A DNA stretch of 39,980 bases. Source: a virus. The notes under the pieces were generated by a model. That model searched no databases. It was given only the letters and a program-made list of their open reading frames with translations, and was not told the DNA's origin. Location: positions 1 to 39,980 of IMG/VR virus record IMGVR_UViG_3300019762_000074; one strand, 5' to 3'. Positions 14,853 to 21,142 of this stretch are shown here, piece after piece (position 1 is the stretch's first letter; each line of letters starts with the position of its first letter). Both the position numbers and the translations under genes were made by a program.

Positions 14853-14909
14853 CTGTAAGGGTTCTTAAAACCTAAAATGATCTTACAACACCCTTACAGT
14901 CCCTGTCAA
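14853..14909 (-). promoter_or_regulatory. Leftward promoter inside a 10-bp inverted repeat
   Basis: On the minus strand TTGACA (14904-14909) is followed after 18 bases by TAAGAT (14880-14885). A perfect 10-bp inverted repeat (CTGTAAGGGT 14853-14862, ACCCTTACAG 14890-14899) has one arm in the promoter spacer and one downstream of the start point, so only readthrough RNA holds both arms. Confidence 0.62.
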
Positions 14910-14915
14910 CTACTA

Positions 14916-15644
14916 TCAGCCAATGAAAGCCTTCATCAGTACATCTTTATTCTTACCAGTCTCCACTCCCAGAGCCGCTGCAATCGCATGATAGTCTGTA
15001 ACACCAGCTACTAAAAGCGTGTTAGTCAACTGTAGACAAGCGATATAAGCGTTCATTGCAGGTAGATGACCACGTTGTTCAATGTAACTCACAGTGCTTC
15101 CAAAGCCTCCTGTCAGCTCTTTAGGAGTGTATCCTGTAGCAGCTTTAGTGATCACTCGGAAGAAATTGGAGTGCATGTGAGGTGATTCTGGATAGACACT
15201 CGCAATAGTGTTCTGCAAGGCTTTCTCCAGTTTCTCATAGCGACTAATAATCTCAGGTGTCAATGTGATACTGGAAGCGATACTTGCAGCTTCTGTGACG
15301 TTGCCTGTTGTCAGATGTTCAAAGGCTTTGACAGCACTCTTATAGAAGTTCTTATCAATAAACATAGCATACTTCAAGACTGTGTTGAGACTACCGAATA
15401 TCTTAGTAGCACGGGCTTTACCTGTCTTGATAACATAACTATCGAAGTCTTCAGGAATGGGGACATTTTGTCCCGATTCTACAGAGATCACTTCAATGTC
15501 ATTCTGACCACGGAAGAACTTAGAAGCCTTCTTACTGTCAGAGGCTCCAGAAGCCTTATAGATGTCATTCAGGCAATAACGACCATTATCATCCATCTCT
15601 ACACTTACAAGTTTATCATTCAGTTTTACAGTTAGTTTATCCAT
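14916..15644 (-). CDS. KilA-N domain protein
   Basis: 242 residues. The N-terminal 100 residues (GRYCLNDIYKASGASDSKKASKFF, then a gap and YVIKTGKARATKIFGS with LKYAMFIDKNFYKSAVKAFE) have the order of a KilA-N DNA-binding domain. The C-terminal part (SNFFRVITKAATGYTPKELTGG and beyond) is the kind found in phage antirepressor-like proteins. It may regulate transcription by binding DNA or a repressor. AAGGAG lies seven bases before the ATG. Confidence 0.87.
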   Translation of the reverse strand: MDKLTVKLNDKLVSVEMDDNGRYCLNDIYKASGASDSKKASKFFRGQNDIEVISVESGQNVPIPEDFDSYVIKTGKARATKIFGSLNTVLKYAMFIDKNFYKSAVKAFEHLTTGNVTEAASIASSITLTPEIISRYEKLEKALQNTIASVYPESPHMHSNFFRVITKAATGYTPKELTGGFGSTVSYIEQRGHLPAMNAYIACLQLTNTLLVAGVTDYHAIAAALGVETGKNKDVLMKAFIG

Positions 15645-15654
15645 TCCAATCTCC

Positions 15655-15918
15655 TTAATAGTTTTCTAATGCTTCAATAACACTTTTAGCCTGATTAACA
15701 GCCTTCTCTTCAGTAATACTGTCAAACACATTTTCAATATACTCCCACTTCTTTTCCTCTGACAGGTGATCTTTAGGGTAAATATAATATTTACATACTC
15801 CAAGACCTTCAGGTTTAAACATGACATCTACACAAGGGTTATGGTTCTCGTCTGTCATCATAACTACAAGAACCTGACCAACCTCTTCATTGTTATACAG
15901 TTTAGCAAAATTATCCAT
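15655..15918 (-). CDS. Hypothetical protein
   Basis: 87 residues, MDNFAKLYNNEEVGQVLVVM, with a C-terminal helical part (DSITEEKAVNQAKSVIEALE). TAGGAGAGT precedes the ATG. It is the first gene after the promoter at 15980-16008 and lies directly upstream of the KilA-N gene. Function unknown. Confidence 0.75.
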   Translation of the reverse strand: MDNFAKLYNNEEVGQVLVVMMTDENHNPCVDVMFKPEGLGVCKYYIYPKDHLSEEKKWEYIENVFDSITEEKAVNQAKSVIEALENY

Positions 15919-15948
15919 CTAGGACTCTCCTATTAGTTTCTTAAAAGA

Positions 15949-15969
15949 CCTGACAGGGAATCTGTCAGG
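15949..15969 (-). terminator. Intrinsic terminator, leftward
   Basis: An 8-bp stem (CCTGACAG 15949-15956, CTGTCAGG 15962-15969) with a five-base loop is followed on the minus strand by TCTTTT. It lies just after the likely start point of the promoter at 15980-16008, so it would act on both readthrough and new transcripts. Confidence 0.65.
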
Positions 15970-15979
15970 CTTGTTAGTG

Positions 15980-16008
15980 ATCTTATATTAGTCTGAGAGG
16001 TGTGTCAA
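15980..16008 (-). promoter_or_regulatory. Leftward promoter TTGACA-N17-TAAGAT
   Basis: Minus-strand TTGACA (16003-16008), 17 bases, then TAAGAT (15980-15985). The same two boxes and spacing occur at 17817-17845. Transcription would start near 15973, directly before the hairpin at 15949-15969. Confidence 0.72.
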
Positions 16009-16010
16009 CA

Positions 16011-16277
16011 TCATTCTACAGGAATCCTATAAAACCTTACACTACCTTCCACCTCAAACCCTGTCAGACCTTTCAGCCACTCCTGATAGCCTTTAAAGTC
16101 CTTAAAGTCATACCTCTCATTAGTCCACTCTAAGAGACCTTCAGGAACCTCTCTAGGGAATCCGTGTAAGTATCCTTGAGGGATGTCTACCATGATCTTG
16201 TAGTTATCCATCTTAAAGCACCTTTCAGCTGAGTTTCCAAGGACGGGTTCAGGTTGTTTCATCTGGTAATTACTCAC
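16011..16277 (-). CDS. Hypothetical protein
   Basis: 88 residues with a probable GTG start (MSNYQMKQPEPVLGNSAERC); an ATG at 16262 is the alternative, but neither has a strong ribosome site. It contains YRFPVE-like SVRFYRIPVE at its end. It ends directly at the promoter/terminator element 15949-16008. Function unknown. Confidence 0.65.
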   Translation of the reverse strand: MSNYQMKQPEPVLGNSAERCFKMDNYKIMVDIPQGYLHGFPREVPEGLLEWTNERYDFKDFKGYQEWLKGLTGFEVEGSVRFYRIPVE

Positions 16278-16296
16278 AGCATTTGTACCCTTGTCA

Positions 16297-16473
16297 TTAT
16301 TCCTTAACCTCTAACATTCGCTCATGGAAATCTTCACGAATCCTGTGATATATCTGACCAGAGATCATGCAACGATACACTATCAGCCGCTCACCTCTAA
16401 GTTCTCCAGCTCCATTAGAAACACCTAACAATTCGTACTACCCACCTTTAGATTTTGATGTGTACACCTTCAT
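16297..16473 (-). pseudogene. DUF1653-like gene interrupted by an in-frame amber codon
   Basis: The frame begins MKVYTSKSKGG, meets TAG at codon 12 (16438-16440), then continues as 46 codons of good protein (YELLGVSNGAGELRGERL, then VYRCMISGQIYHRIREDF) to TAA at 16297-16299. The downstream part follows the DUF1653 pattern YxVLGvA...VVYR...F. The ATG overlaps the upstream stop as ATGA, as in intact neighbours, so the start is real. Other genes in the window end in TAG, so wholesale amber recoding is unlikely. It may be a nonsense mutation, a readthrough gene or a sequencing error. Confidence 0.65.
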
Positions 16474-16787
16474 AGCTTACCTCCAACATAATCAAAGCCA
16501 TTCCCCTGATACATCTTCACCTTCCTTTTCAGCTTACTATAATGTCCTGCACCATACTGCCACAAATACCTTACAGAATCCTTACCAGAGCTGTCAGTCA
16601 CCACCTGTAGTCCTACAAAGTAGGTGGTAGGATCATCATCAGCGTGTACATAGAAGTTGTGCTGATAGATAAGCGTCTGTAGAAGCTCCTGTACGTCCGC
16701 TGAGAGGGCGTGTAAGCTAACCTGATCCATTCTACTATATTTCCCTAAACGGTATTCTACCAGCTTTTTAGCACTGTTAGAATCCAT
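16470..16787 (-). CDS. Hypothetical protein
   Basis: About 105 residues from ATG 16787 (MDSNSAKKLVEYRLGKYSRM), with GGAGG seven bases upstream. The protein ends KVKMYQGNGFDYVGGKL. The stop overlaps the start of the amber-interrupted gene as ATGA. Function unknown. Confidence 0.77.
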   Translation of the reverse strand: MDSNSAKKLVEYRLGKYSRMDQVSLHALSADVQELLQTLIYQHNFYVHADDDPTTYFVGLQVVTDSSGKDSVRYLWQYGAGHYSKLKRKVKMYQGNGFDYVGGKL

Positions 16788-17112
16788 GTTTAACCCTCCA
16801 CGCATTCTCCATCATTTTATAAGCATCTTCTACAATCCTTGGACACTCATTGTGTATAATATTAACGACTTGTGGATTAACTCCGTAATGTCTTACTAAC
16901 CCTCCGAAGCACTCTTCAAGCCAACTTAGATGAAACCTATTTGACCCTGTAAGGTCTATAGTCAGCACCTCACCATCCTTAAGCTCGTCTAAATGTTGCT
17001 TTAGGATGAAATCCCTAACTTCCTCTCCAGATGTATGCCCGCAATGGCTAGACTCTATACAGTACCTTCCAAATGGTTTTACCTCGTAATCTTTCACTAA
17101 ATTAATATACAT
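16777..17112 (-). CDS. DUF4325 (STAS-like) protein
   Basis: 111 residues. TSGEEVRDFILKQHL, then LTIDLTGSNRFHLSWLEECFGGLVR, matches the DUF4325 pattern (SGE near the start, a beta strand with D, then S-x-LxExFGGL). The family resembles STAS domains and is found alone in phages and bacteria; its role is not established. AAGGGC precedes the ATG. It overlaps the neighbours by 11 and 1 bases. Confidence 0.8.
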   Translation of the reverse strand: MYINLVKDYEVKPFGRYCIESSHCGHTSGEEVRDFILKQHLDELKDGEVLTIDLTGSNRFHLSWLEECFGGLVRHYGVNPQVVNIIHNECPRIVEDAYKMMENAWRVKHGF

Positions 17113-17576
17113 TATACTTGCCCTTCTAAATGTTCTACCAGTTCATTGATAGGTGTCCAGTCAGAATCTTTAATTTCCCACCAAGCTTCGTGTAGGTCAT
17201 CTGACAGGAACACCTTATCAGATTCAAAGAGACTTTTCAGTTTTCTGAGAGGTTCTTTTAGGTGGCTGTAAGTGTATAGGTAGTGGTCTACGAATCTGTC
17301 ATAAGTTGAAAATACATGACCTACAATCTTCACCGTCACAGGTAGTTTACACTTTGTTGTTAACTTAACGTTAATCCAATCCTTAGCGTCATAATAACAG
17401 TAGCATTTACGTGTCCTGAAAAATCCCTTTTCGATAGTACAGAACTGCTCCTTATCACACTCCTTCAACTGTTTATTAACAACACTGATAACGTCATCAA
17501 GATACTTTGAGAATGCTTGTAACTTAACCCTGTCAGCGTCTGTCACGTTTACTTCAGCATAACCTTTAAAGCACAT
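17112..17576 (-). CDS. Hypothetical protein
   Basis: 154 residues from ATG 17576 (MCFKGYAEVNVTDADRVKLQ), with GGAG seven bases upstream, in the end of the previous gene. The sequence includes RTRKCYCYYDAKDWINVKLT. No family recognised. Confidence 0.76.
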   Translation of the reverse strand: MCFKGYAEVNVTDADRVKLQAFSKYLDDVISVVNKQLKECDKEQFCTIEKGFFRTRKCYCYYDAKDWINVKLTTKCKLPVTVKIVGHVFSTYDRFVDHYLYTYSHLKEPLRKLKSLFESDKVFLSDDLHEAWWEIKDSDWTPINELVEHLEGQV

Positions 17577-17784
17577 CACCAGTCTCCTTTAAGCTGATTA
17601 GTTGTGAACATACACTAAACACTACAGACAACCCTACAAACACACCTCCAGCGTAGTGTAAGGAGCTGTCAAGGTAATCTAGTGCTGTCAGGCGGTATAA
17701 AAGTTCTACAGCTACACTCAATGTAAAGATATAAACTACAGGTAGTGTTAAGCTACCTGAAAGGTCTTTTAGGAAATCACTCAT
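17566..17784 (-). CDS. Small membrane protein, first leftward gene
   Basis: 72 residues with two hydrophobic segments (about 13-30, LPVVYIFTLSVAVELLY, and 44-63, AGGVFVGLSVVFSVCSQL). CAGGAGTAG precedes the ATG. It directly follows the promoter at 17817-17845 and should be transcribed first in the leftward cluster. Function unknown; exclusion or holin-like roles are open. Confidence 0.75.
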   Translation of the reverse strand: MSDFLKDLSGSLTLPVVYIFTLSVAVELLYRLTALDYLDSSLHYAGGVFVGLSVVFSVCSQLISLKETGDVL

Positions 17785-17816
17785 TTTCTACTCCTGTTGT
17801 TAGTGAACCTGTAGGT

Positions 17817-17845
17817 ATCTTATAGGGTCTGTTAGTTCCTGTCAA
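17817..17845 (-). promoter_or_regulatory. Main leftward promoter TTGACA-N17-TAAGAT
   Basis: Minus-strand TTGACA (17840-17845), spacer of 17, TAAGAT (17817-17822). It heads the whole leftward cluster and matches the promoter at 15980-16008. Confidence 0.78.
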
Positions 17846-17987
17846 CCACTTTATATAAAGATTCCTGACAGTGTTTAACAGAGCTATAAGAGTCTGAAAG
17901 GTGTCTACACGTTGAGGGATTAAATATGGTGAAACCAAATCCCAATCTGACAGTACCTTTAGTCTCTTTAAGTTATTGTCAGCTTTC

Positions 17988-18000
17988 TGTGTACACAGTG
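17988..18000. promoter_or_regulatory. Palindromic site TGTGTACACAGTG, copy 2
   Basis: Identical to 1356-1368. Here it lies in the 458-base divergent control region between the leftward promoter and the first rightward gene, as expected of an operator. Confidence 0.45.
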
Positions 18001-18071
18001 TTTGACAGACCCTTAAAGGTATTCTATAGTCTGTATTAACGGATTTCTTCTCTATCTATCCGTATCTTTAG

Positions 18072-18213
18072 ACCTCTGAAAGAGCCTTAAAGAAACTATC
18101 AGGTGTTCCCTTATAGTGTAAGGCCGTTAAGAACTGTCTAATATACGTAAGCTTTAGTACTCTGGAAGAACCCTTGGAGAAATTATGAGGCTCCTTATAA
18201 TGTAAGGCCGTTA
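18072..18213 (+). repeat. Two imperfect tandem repeats with -10-like boxes
   Basis: A unit of about 58 bases occurs at about 18072-18129 and 18158-18213. The best-kept part is CTTATARTGTAAGGCCGTTA at 18110-18129 and 18194-18213. Each copy carries a -10-like box (TATAGT 18112-18117, TATAAT 18196-18201) in the same place, 42 bases before the rightward regulator's ATG in the second copy. No good -35 is seen, so an activator could be needed. The rest of 17846-18071 shows only the palindrome at 17988. Confidence 0.6.
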
Positions 18214-18242
18214 GCATGAAATTCATAGTGAGGAGAATTAAC

Positions 18243-18704
18243 ATGAATAACACTGATACACTAGGCTGGAGTGATCTGAAGAATCTACGGAAGTCTTTAG
18301 GTGATAAATCAGCTAAGGTAAAGTTCCACCTAGAAGACGCTGACAGACCTGTTAAGCGCAACTGTATTGTTAACAGTGTTCTATACGATATGCAGGGTAG
18401 AAGACCTTCAGACACTTTCTGTTCTGTTAATGACGCTATCATTGGTGCTTGTAGTCTCACTGATAGGTTAACTGATAAGGCTCTGAAAGCAACTACAGTT
18501 TATCTGATATTACAGACAATCCATAACATCTCTACAAAGACTATTCAGTGTATGTTCGGGATGTCTGACAGGCAAGCTAGGAAGTATGTACAGATCTGTA
18601 GAATCCTAATGCCAGTGTTAGAGAACACCTTTCAGAAGTTTGAAGAAAGTCTTGACATCGTTTCTGAGATAGACGATACTGTAGTTCAACTTAAAGAAAA
18701 CTGA
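18243..18704 (+). CDS. Putative regulator, first rightward gene
   Basis: 153 residues from ATG 18243 (MNNTDTLGWSDLKNL), with AGGAGA six bases upstream; the longer reading from 18216 has no site. The central segment TTVYLILQTIHNISTKTIQCMFGMSDRQARKYVQI looks like a helix-turn-helix in which MSDRQARKYV is the recognition helix. As the first gene of the rightward transcript, under a repeat-bearing control region, it may control late or middle expression. No named family. Confidence 0.8.
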   Translation: MNNTDTLGWSDLKNLRKSLGDKSAKVKFHLEDADRPVKRNCIVNSVLYDMQGRRPSDTFCSVNDAIIGACSLTDRLTDKALKATTVYLILQTIHNISTKTIQCMFGMSDRQARKYVQICRILMPVLENTFQKFEESLDIVSEIDDTVVQLKEN

Positions 18705-18713
18705 GAGAATGCT

Positions 18714-18749
18714 ATGAATAACTTAAAGAAACTAACAGGAGGCTCTTAA
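18714..18749 (+). CDS. Possible 11-codon leader peptide
   Basis: ATG at 18714 reads MNNLKKLTGGS and ends TAA at 18747-18749, overlapping the next ATG as TAATG. Weak ribosome site. It may be a coupled leader or chance. Confidence 0.25.
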   Translation: MNNLKKLTGGS

Positions 18750-19072
18750 TGCGGTGTATTTGTTGTAATAATCCAATGCCTTACAAGTCTAAGATGCGTC
18801 CTGTAACCACGTATTCAGGCGAGATGAAAGACAAGTTTAAGGATCACATGGAAGACTTCCCTTGGCAGTCTGAAGAGAGTCTTTGTAGGGACTGTTTAGA
18901 ACCAATCAAGAGTATTAACAGTGACACTAACGAGAGCTGTGTAATGTATGGTGCAGCATACTCTCAGGAGGACGTTTCAGAAGACCTAGCGTATGACCTG
19001 TCAGGTAACAGTCAGTTGGTTGATAAGGACTATCAGGGATGGGGAGAGAAATTGAAGTTGTATGATAAGTAG
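18749..19072 (+). CDS. Zinc-finger-like small protein
   Basis: 107 residues. CICC at residues 3-6 and CRDC near residue 48 make two Cys pairs that could hold one zinc. The middle has PVTTYSGEMKDKFKDHMEDF. AGGAGG precedes the ATG. Proteins of this layout are common in phages and of unknown role. Confidence 0.75.
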   Translation: MRCICCNNPMPYKSKMRPVTTYSGEMKDKFKDHMEDFPWQSEESLCRDCLEPIKSINSDTNESCVMYGAAYSQEDVSEDLAYDLSGNSQLVDKDYQGWGEKLKLYDK

Positions 19073-19125
19073 TGACAGGTTCTGATAGATGTATTGTAAG
19101 GGTATTACAAAGGGCTTGTAAGGTA

Positions 19126-19154
19126 TTGACAAGTGTTTCTGATAGGTGCATTAT
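19126..19154 (+). promoter_or_regulatory. Rightward promoter TTGACA-N17-CATTATATA
   Basis: TTGACA (19126-19131), 17 bases, CATTAT (19149-19154) continuing ATAAC. The same boxes at the same spacing recur at 23619 and 31700. It would make the structured leader 19155-19565 and the genes at 19566 and 19888. Confidence 0.68.
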
Positions 19155-19559
19155 ATAACTTGCAGGCGAGAGATTGGTGGTGATATGAAAGATGACTATG
19201 AAGGTTTCTGAAGAAGATTGGTTTTAGTTCTGTCGTCAGCTAATCTCAGAAGCAGTCTAGCATTAGGCTCTTGGTAGGCTTCTCTGAGAGATTGACAAGG
19301 TATCGGAAGTGATGTTAGCTTACAGCTACTGATATAGAAAGCTGATAACTCAGTCAAAGAGTATAAAAGTCATCCTTCTAGGAGTTAGTAGCTTGTACTA
19401 GGAGGATGTAGGACACTTAGAGGTGTATAAAGATGTAAAGATACACACTGAAAGTATCTAAGCTGGAGGTGGTCAAACGATAAGTGGTGAGGGTTCGTAA
19501 CCTTGCAAGTCGTCAACGCTGTGAAGCTGTGGGCGCAACCTTTGAATTGACTATTAGGG
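19155..19559 (+). other. Structured untranslated region
   Basis: About 400 bases without a gene, directly after a promoter. A compound stem pairs AATCTCAGAAGC (19242-19253) with GCTTCT (19278-19283) and GAGATT (19288-19293), with a CTGA bulge. A second stem of 11 pairs joins CATCCTTCTAG (19371-19381) to CTAGGAGGATG (19398-19408). No tRNA cloverleaf, intron core or open frame of note was found. It may be a long structured leader or a small-RNA source. Confidence 0.5.
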
Positions 19560-19565
19560 GTGTTT

Positions 19566-19748
19566 ATGGAAGACTATAAAGATCGTATTAAAGAAGAGTT
19601 GTCAGAATTAGAAGGTAAGCTTGAGAAGCTGGAAGCTTTTATCAGGACACCTAAGTTTGATAAATTAGAGTCATCTGAACGTGGTAAGCTTATAGTTCAG
19701 AACGATATTATGAAGCAGTATGTACAGGTTCTTGAAGACCGTTTATAG
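19566..19748 (+). CDS. Small conserved phage protein, coiled coil
   Basis: 60 residues from ATG 19566 (MEDYKDRIKEELSELEGKLE), with AGGGG five bases upstream. The pattern DYKxRIxEExxEL..KIxKLExFI..F..L...ER.LI..Q..xMxxYxxxLxxRL is that of a very widespread short phage protein (crAss001_48-related group) of unknown role. 139 non-coding bases follow, with only a small GTCTACCAGAC hairpin. Confidence 0.82.
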   Translation: MEDYKDRIKEELSELEGKLEKLEAFIRTPKFDKLESSERGKLIVQNDIMKQYVQVLEDRL

Positions 19749-19887
19749 TAGGTCTGAGGTCTACCAGACGTAATCAGACTCTCTGTGGTGAAACTTAGAA
19801 GGTTCTTCTAGCACCGCTTAGAGATTGTCCTTGTAGTGTTCTATGAGGTGGTTTGGTAGAATTTTAAATTATCTTTTAGGAGTGTTT

Positions 19888-20055
19888 ATGAGTTTATTGA
19901 GTGTTTTGACAGTAGTTTTTATTGTACTTAAACTGATGTCAGTGATTGATTGGAGTTGGTTCCTTGTACTTCTTCCAACGATCCTACATATTATCTTATT
20001 CGTGTCAGCTTTTGCATGGCTGAGTTACATGAAATCTAAAGGTCACAAACGATAG
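19888..20055 (+). CDS. Small membrane protein, holin-like size
   Basis: 55 residues from ATG 19888 (MSLLSVLTVVFIVLKLM), chosen because TAGGAG lies at proper distance; an ATG at 19843 lacks a site. Two transmembrane helices (about 3-18 and 24-47) and a basic C-terminus (MKSKGHKR). The layout fits a class II holin, but the neighbours are not lysis genes, so this is weak. Confidence 0.7.
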   Translation: MSLLSVLTVVFIVLKLMSVIDWSWFLVLLPTILHIILFVSAFAWLSYMKSKGHKR

Positions 20056-20138
20056 TTCTAATAGCGCCATAACCTCTGGCTTCTTTGATTCATTTATCAG
20101 AGTCTGTCAAGTTATGGCCTTCTCCTACAAGAACATCA

Positions 20139-20288
20139 AAGAACACTCTAGCGAGGTTGACACCACTCTGAGGGCTGCCACTCCTACAGTTGCTTAGAGC
20201 GGCTACGTGTCTATGTGGTAGGGAAGGTATTAGGTGTACATGAAAGCCAATCATAACGCTTGCATCTAATAACAACTAGAGTGTTCTT
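20139..20288 (+). ncRNA. Candidate structured RNA upstream of the terminase genes
   Basis: A perfect 13-bp stem closes the element (AAGAACACTCTAG 20139-20151 with CTAGAGTGTTCTT 20276-20288). Inside it, GACAC (20159-20163) pairs with GTGTC (20207-20211), CTCTGAG (20166-20172) with CTTAGAG (20193-20199, one G-U), and ATGT (20213-20216) with ACAT (20238-20241). Just upstream, GCCATAAC (20066-20073) pairs with GTTATGGC (20110-20117). The gap 20056-20393 has no convincing gene. It could be a leader, a packaging-related RNA or a packaging site. Confidence 0.5.
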
Positions 20289-20325
20289 CCATGTTCTAAT
20301 AAGCTTACAATGTAAGTTCCTCTCA

Positions 20326-20363
20326 GGGATGCTATCAGCAGAGATGTTGGTGCATCCCTTTTT
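20326..20363 (+). terminator. Intrinsic terminator before terminase
   Basis: GGGATGC (20326-20332) pairs with GCATCCC (20352-20358), followed by TTTTT. It should cut off or reduce transcription from the 19126 promoter just before the terminase genes. Confidence 0.8.
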
Positions 20364-20393
20364 CAGTTCTATCAATAAAATTAAAGGTGGTAT

Positions 20394-21134
20394 ATGAGTG
20401 AAAAGAAACAGCTAAGGTCATGGCTTCCAAAGGATCAGGAAGTGATTGAAGAGATGCTAAGAGATAATCCAGTAGTAGAAGCTGATCTATCAGACCTCCT
20501 AGCAACAGCTGACAAGACTGTTAAGAGCTTGAAGGTGAATCATAACGGTGTGTGGTTCTGGAAGGCCTATGCGGACAAGAAAGGGGATGTATGGGTAACT
20601 AACGTAAAAGATCCACGTATCATCAATACAGTGACAGGTAAGATGCGGGGTAATCTGTCATGGGCTGGAGAGGGTGGTAATCCTGCTGGTAAGCCTCAAG
20701 GAGCTGTTAACCGTAAGACTGCTAAGAGTGTCTGTGATTCTCTGGGAGTTCATCCTATGGAGCTGATAGCGGCTTATATGAGTAAGGATAGGAAGCTTCT
20801 CAGGAAGTATGGGATCTATGAGAAGGAGTATAAGACGATTACAGCAGCTCAACAGTTGAAGTCTGCAATGTATCTGGGAGATAAACTGCAAGCGAACTTG
20901 AAGCCAGCTGAGATGGGGTTAGATGGGGAGGCTAGACTGTCTGTAGAGGTAACAGAGGAAGAAGCGCGTAACCAGATTCAAGTGTACCTGCCAGCTAACC
21001 AACAGAAGGAAATCTTAGATATCGGTGTAGAGCAATACCTTGAAGACCATAAAGAAGAACTGGAAGCCTACGATAAAGGTAATGAAGATGACGCTTTAGT
21101 CTGGTCAGTAACTGAAAGCGACTCTCAGGAGTAG
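20394..21134 (+). CDS. terS: Terminase small subunit (putative)
   Basis: 246 residues. It directly precedes the large subunit with eight bases between them. AGKPQGAVNRKTAKSVCDSLG, then MELIAAYMSKDRKLLRKYGI and ITAAQQLKSAMYLGDKLQANLKP, resembles small-terminase-type proteins in which a GRPxGxxN motif is followed by a helical repeat region. It would recognise phage DNA and deliver it to the motor. The first 100 residues are unusual and not recognised. The ribosome site is AAAGGTGG. Confidence 0.75.
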   Translation: MSEKKQLRSWLPKDQEVIEEMLRDNPVVEADLSDLLATADKTVKSLKVNHNGVWFWKAYADKKGDVWVTNVKDPRIINTVTGKMRGNLSWAGEGGNPAGKPQGAVNRKTAKSVCDSLGVHPMELIAAYMSKDRKLLRKYGIYEKEYKTITAAQQLKSAMYLGDKLQANLKPAEMGLDGEARLSVEVTEEEARNQIQVYLPANQQKEILDIGVEQYLEDHKEELEAYDKGNEDDALVWSVTESDSQE

Positions 21135-21142
21135 GAGGTTAC

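Noticed and set aside
18068-18460. 130-codon leftward frame over the divergent control region
   Set aside because: It has internal repeats only because the DNA has tandem repeats, and most of it lies opposite a better-supported gene.
19155-19559. A second group I intron
   Set aside because: No P4-P7 core pairing or conserved J-segments found, and no split gene on either side.
19440-19560. tRNA-like stretch with GGTTCG near 19488
   Set aside because: A T-arm-like hairpin can be drawn, but no acceptor, D or anticodon arms fit around it.
20090-20275. 61-codon leftward frame before terminase
   Set aside because: No ribosome site; it lies opposite the rightward transcript in a region better explained by RNA structure.
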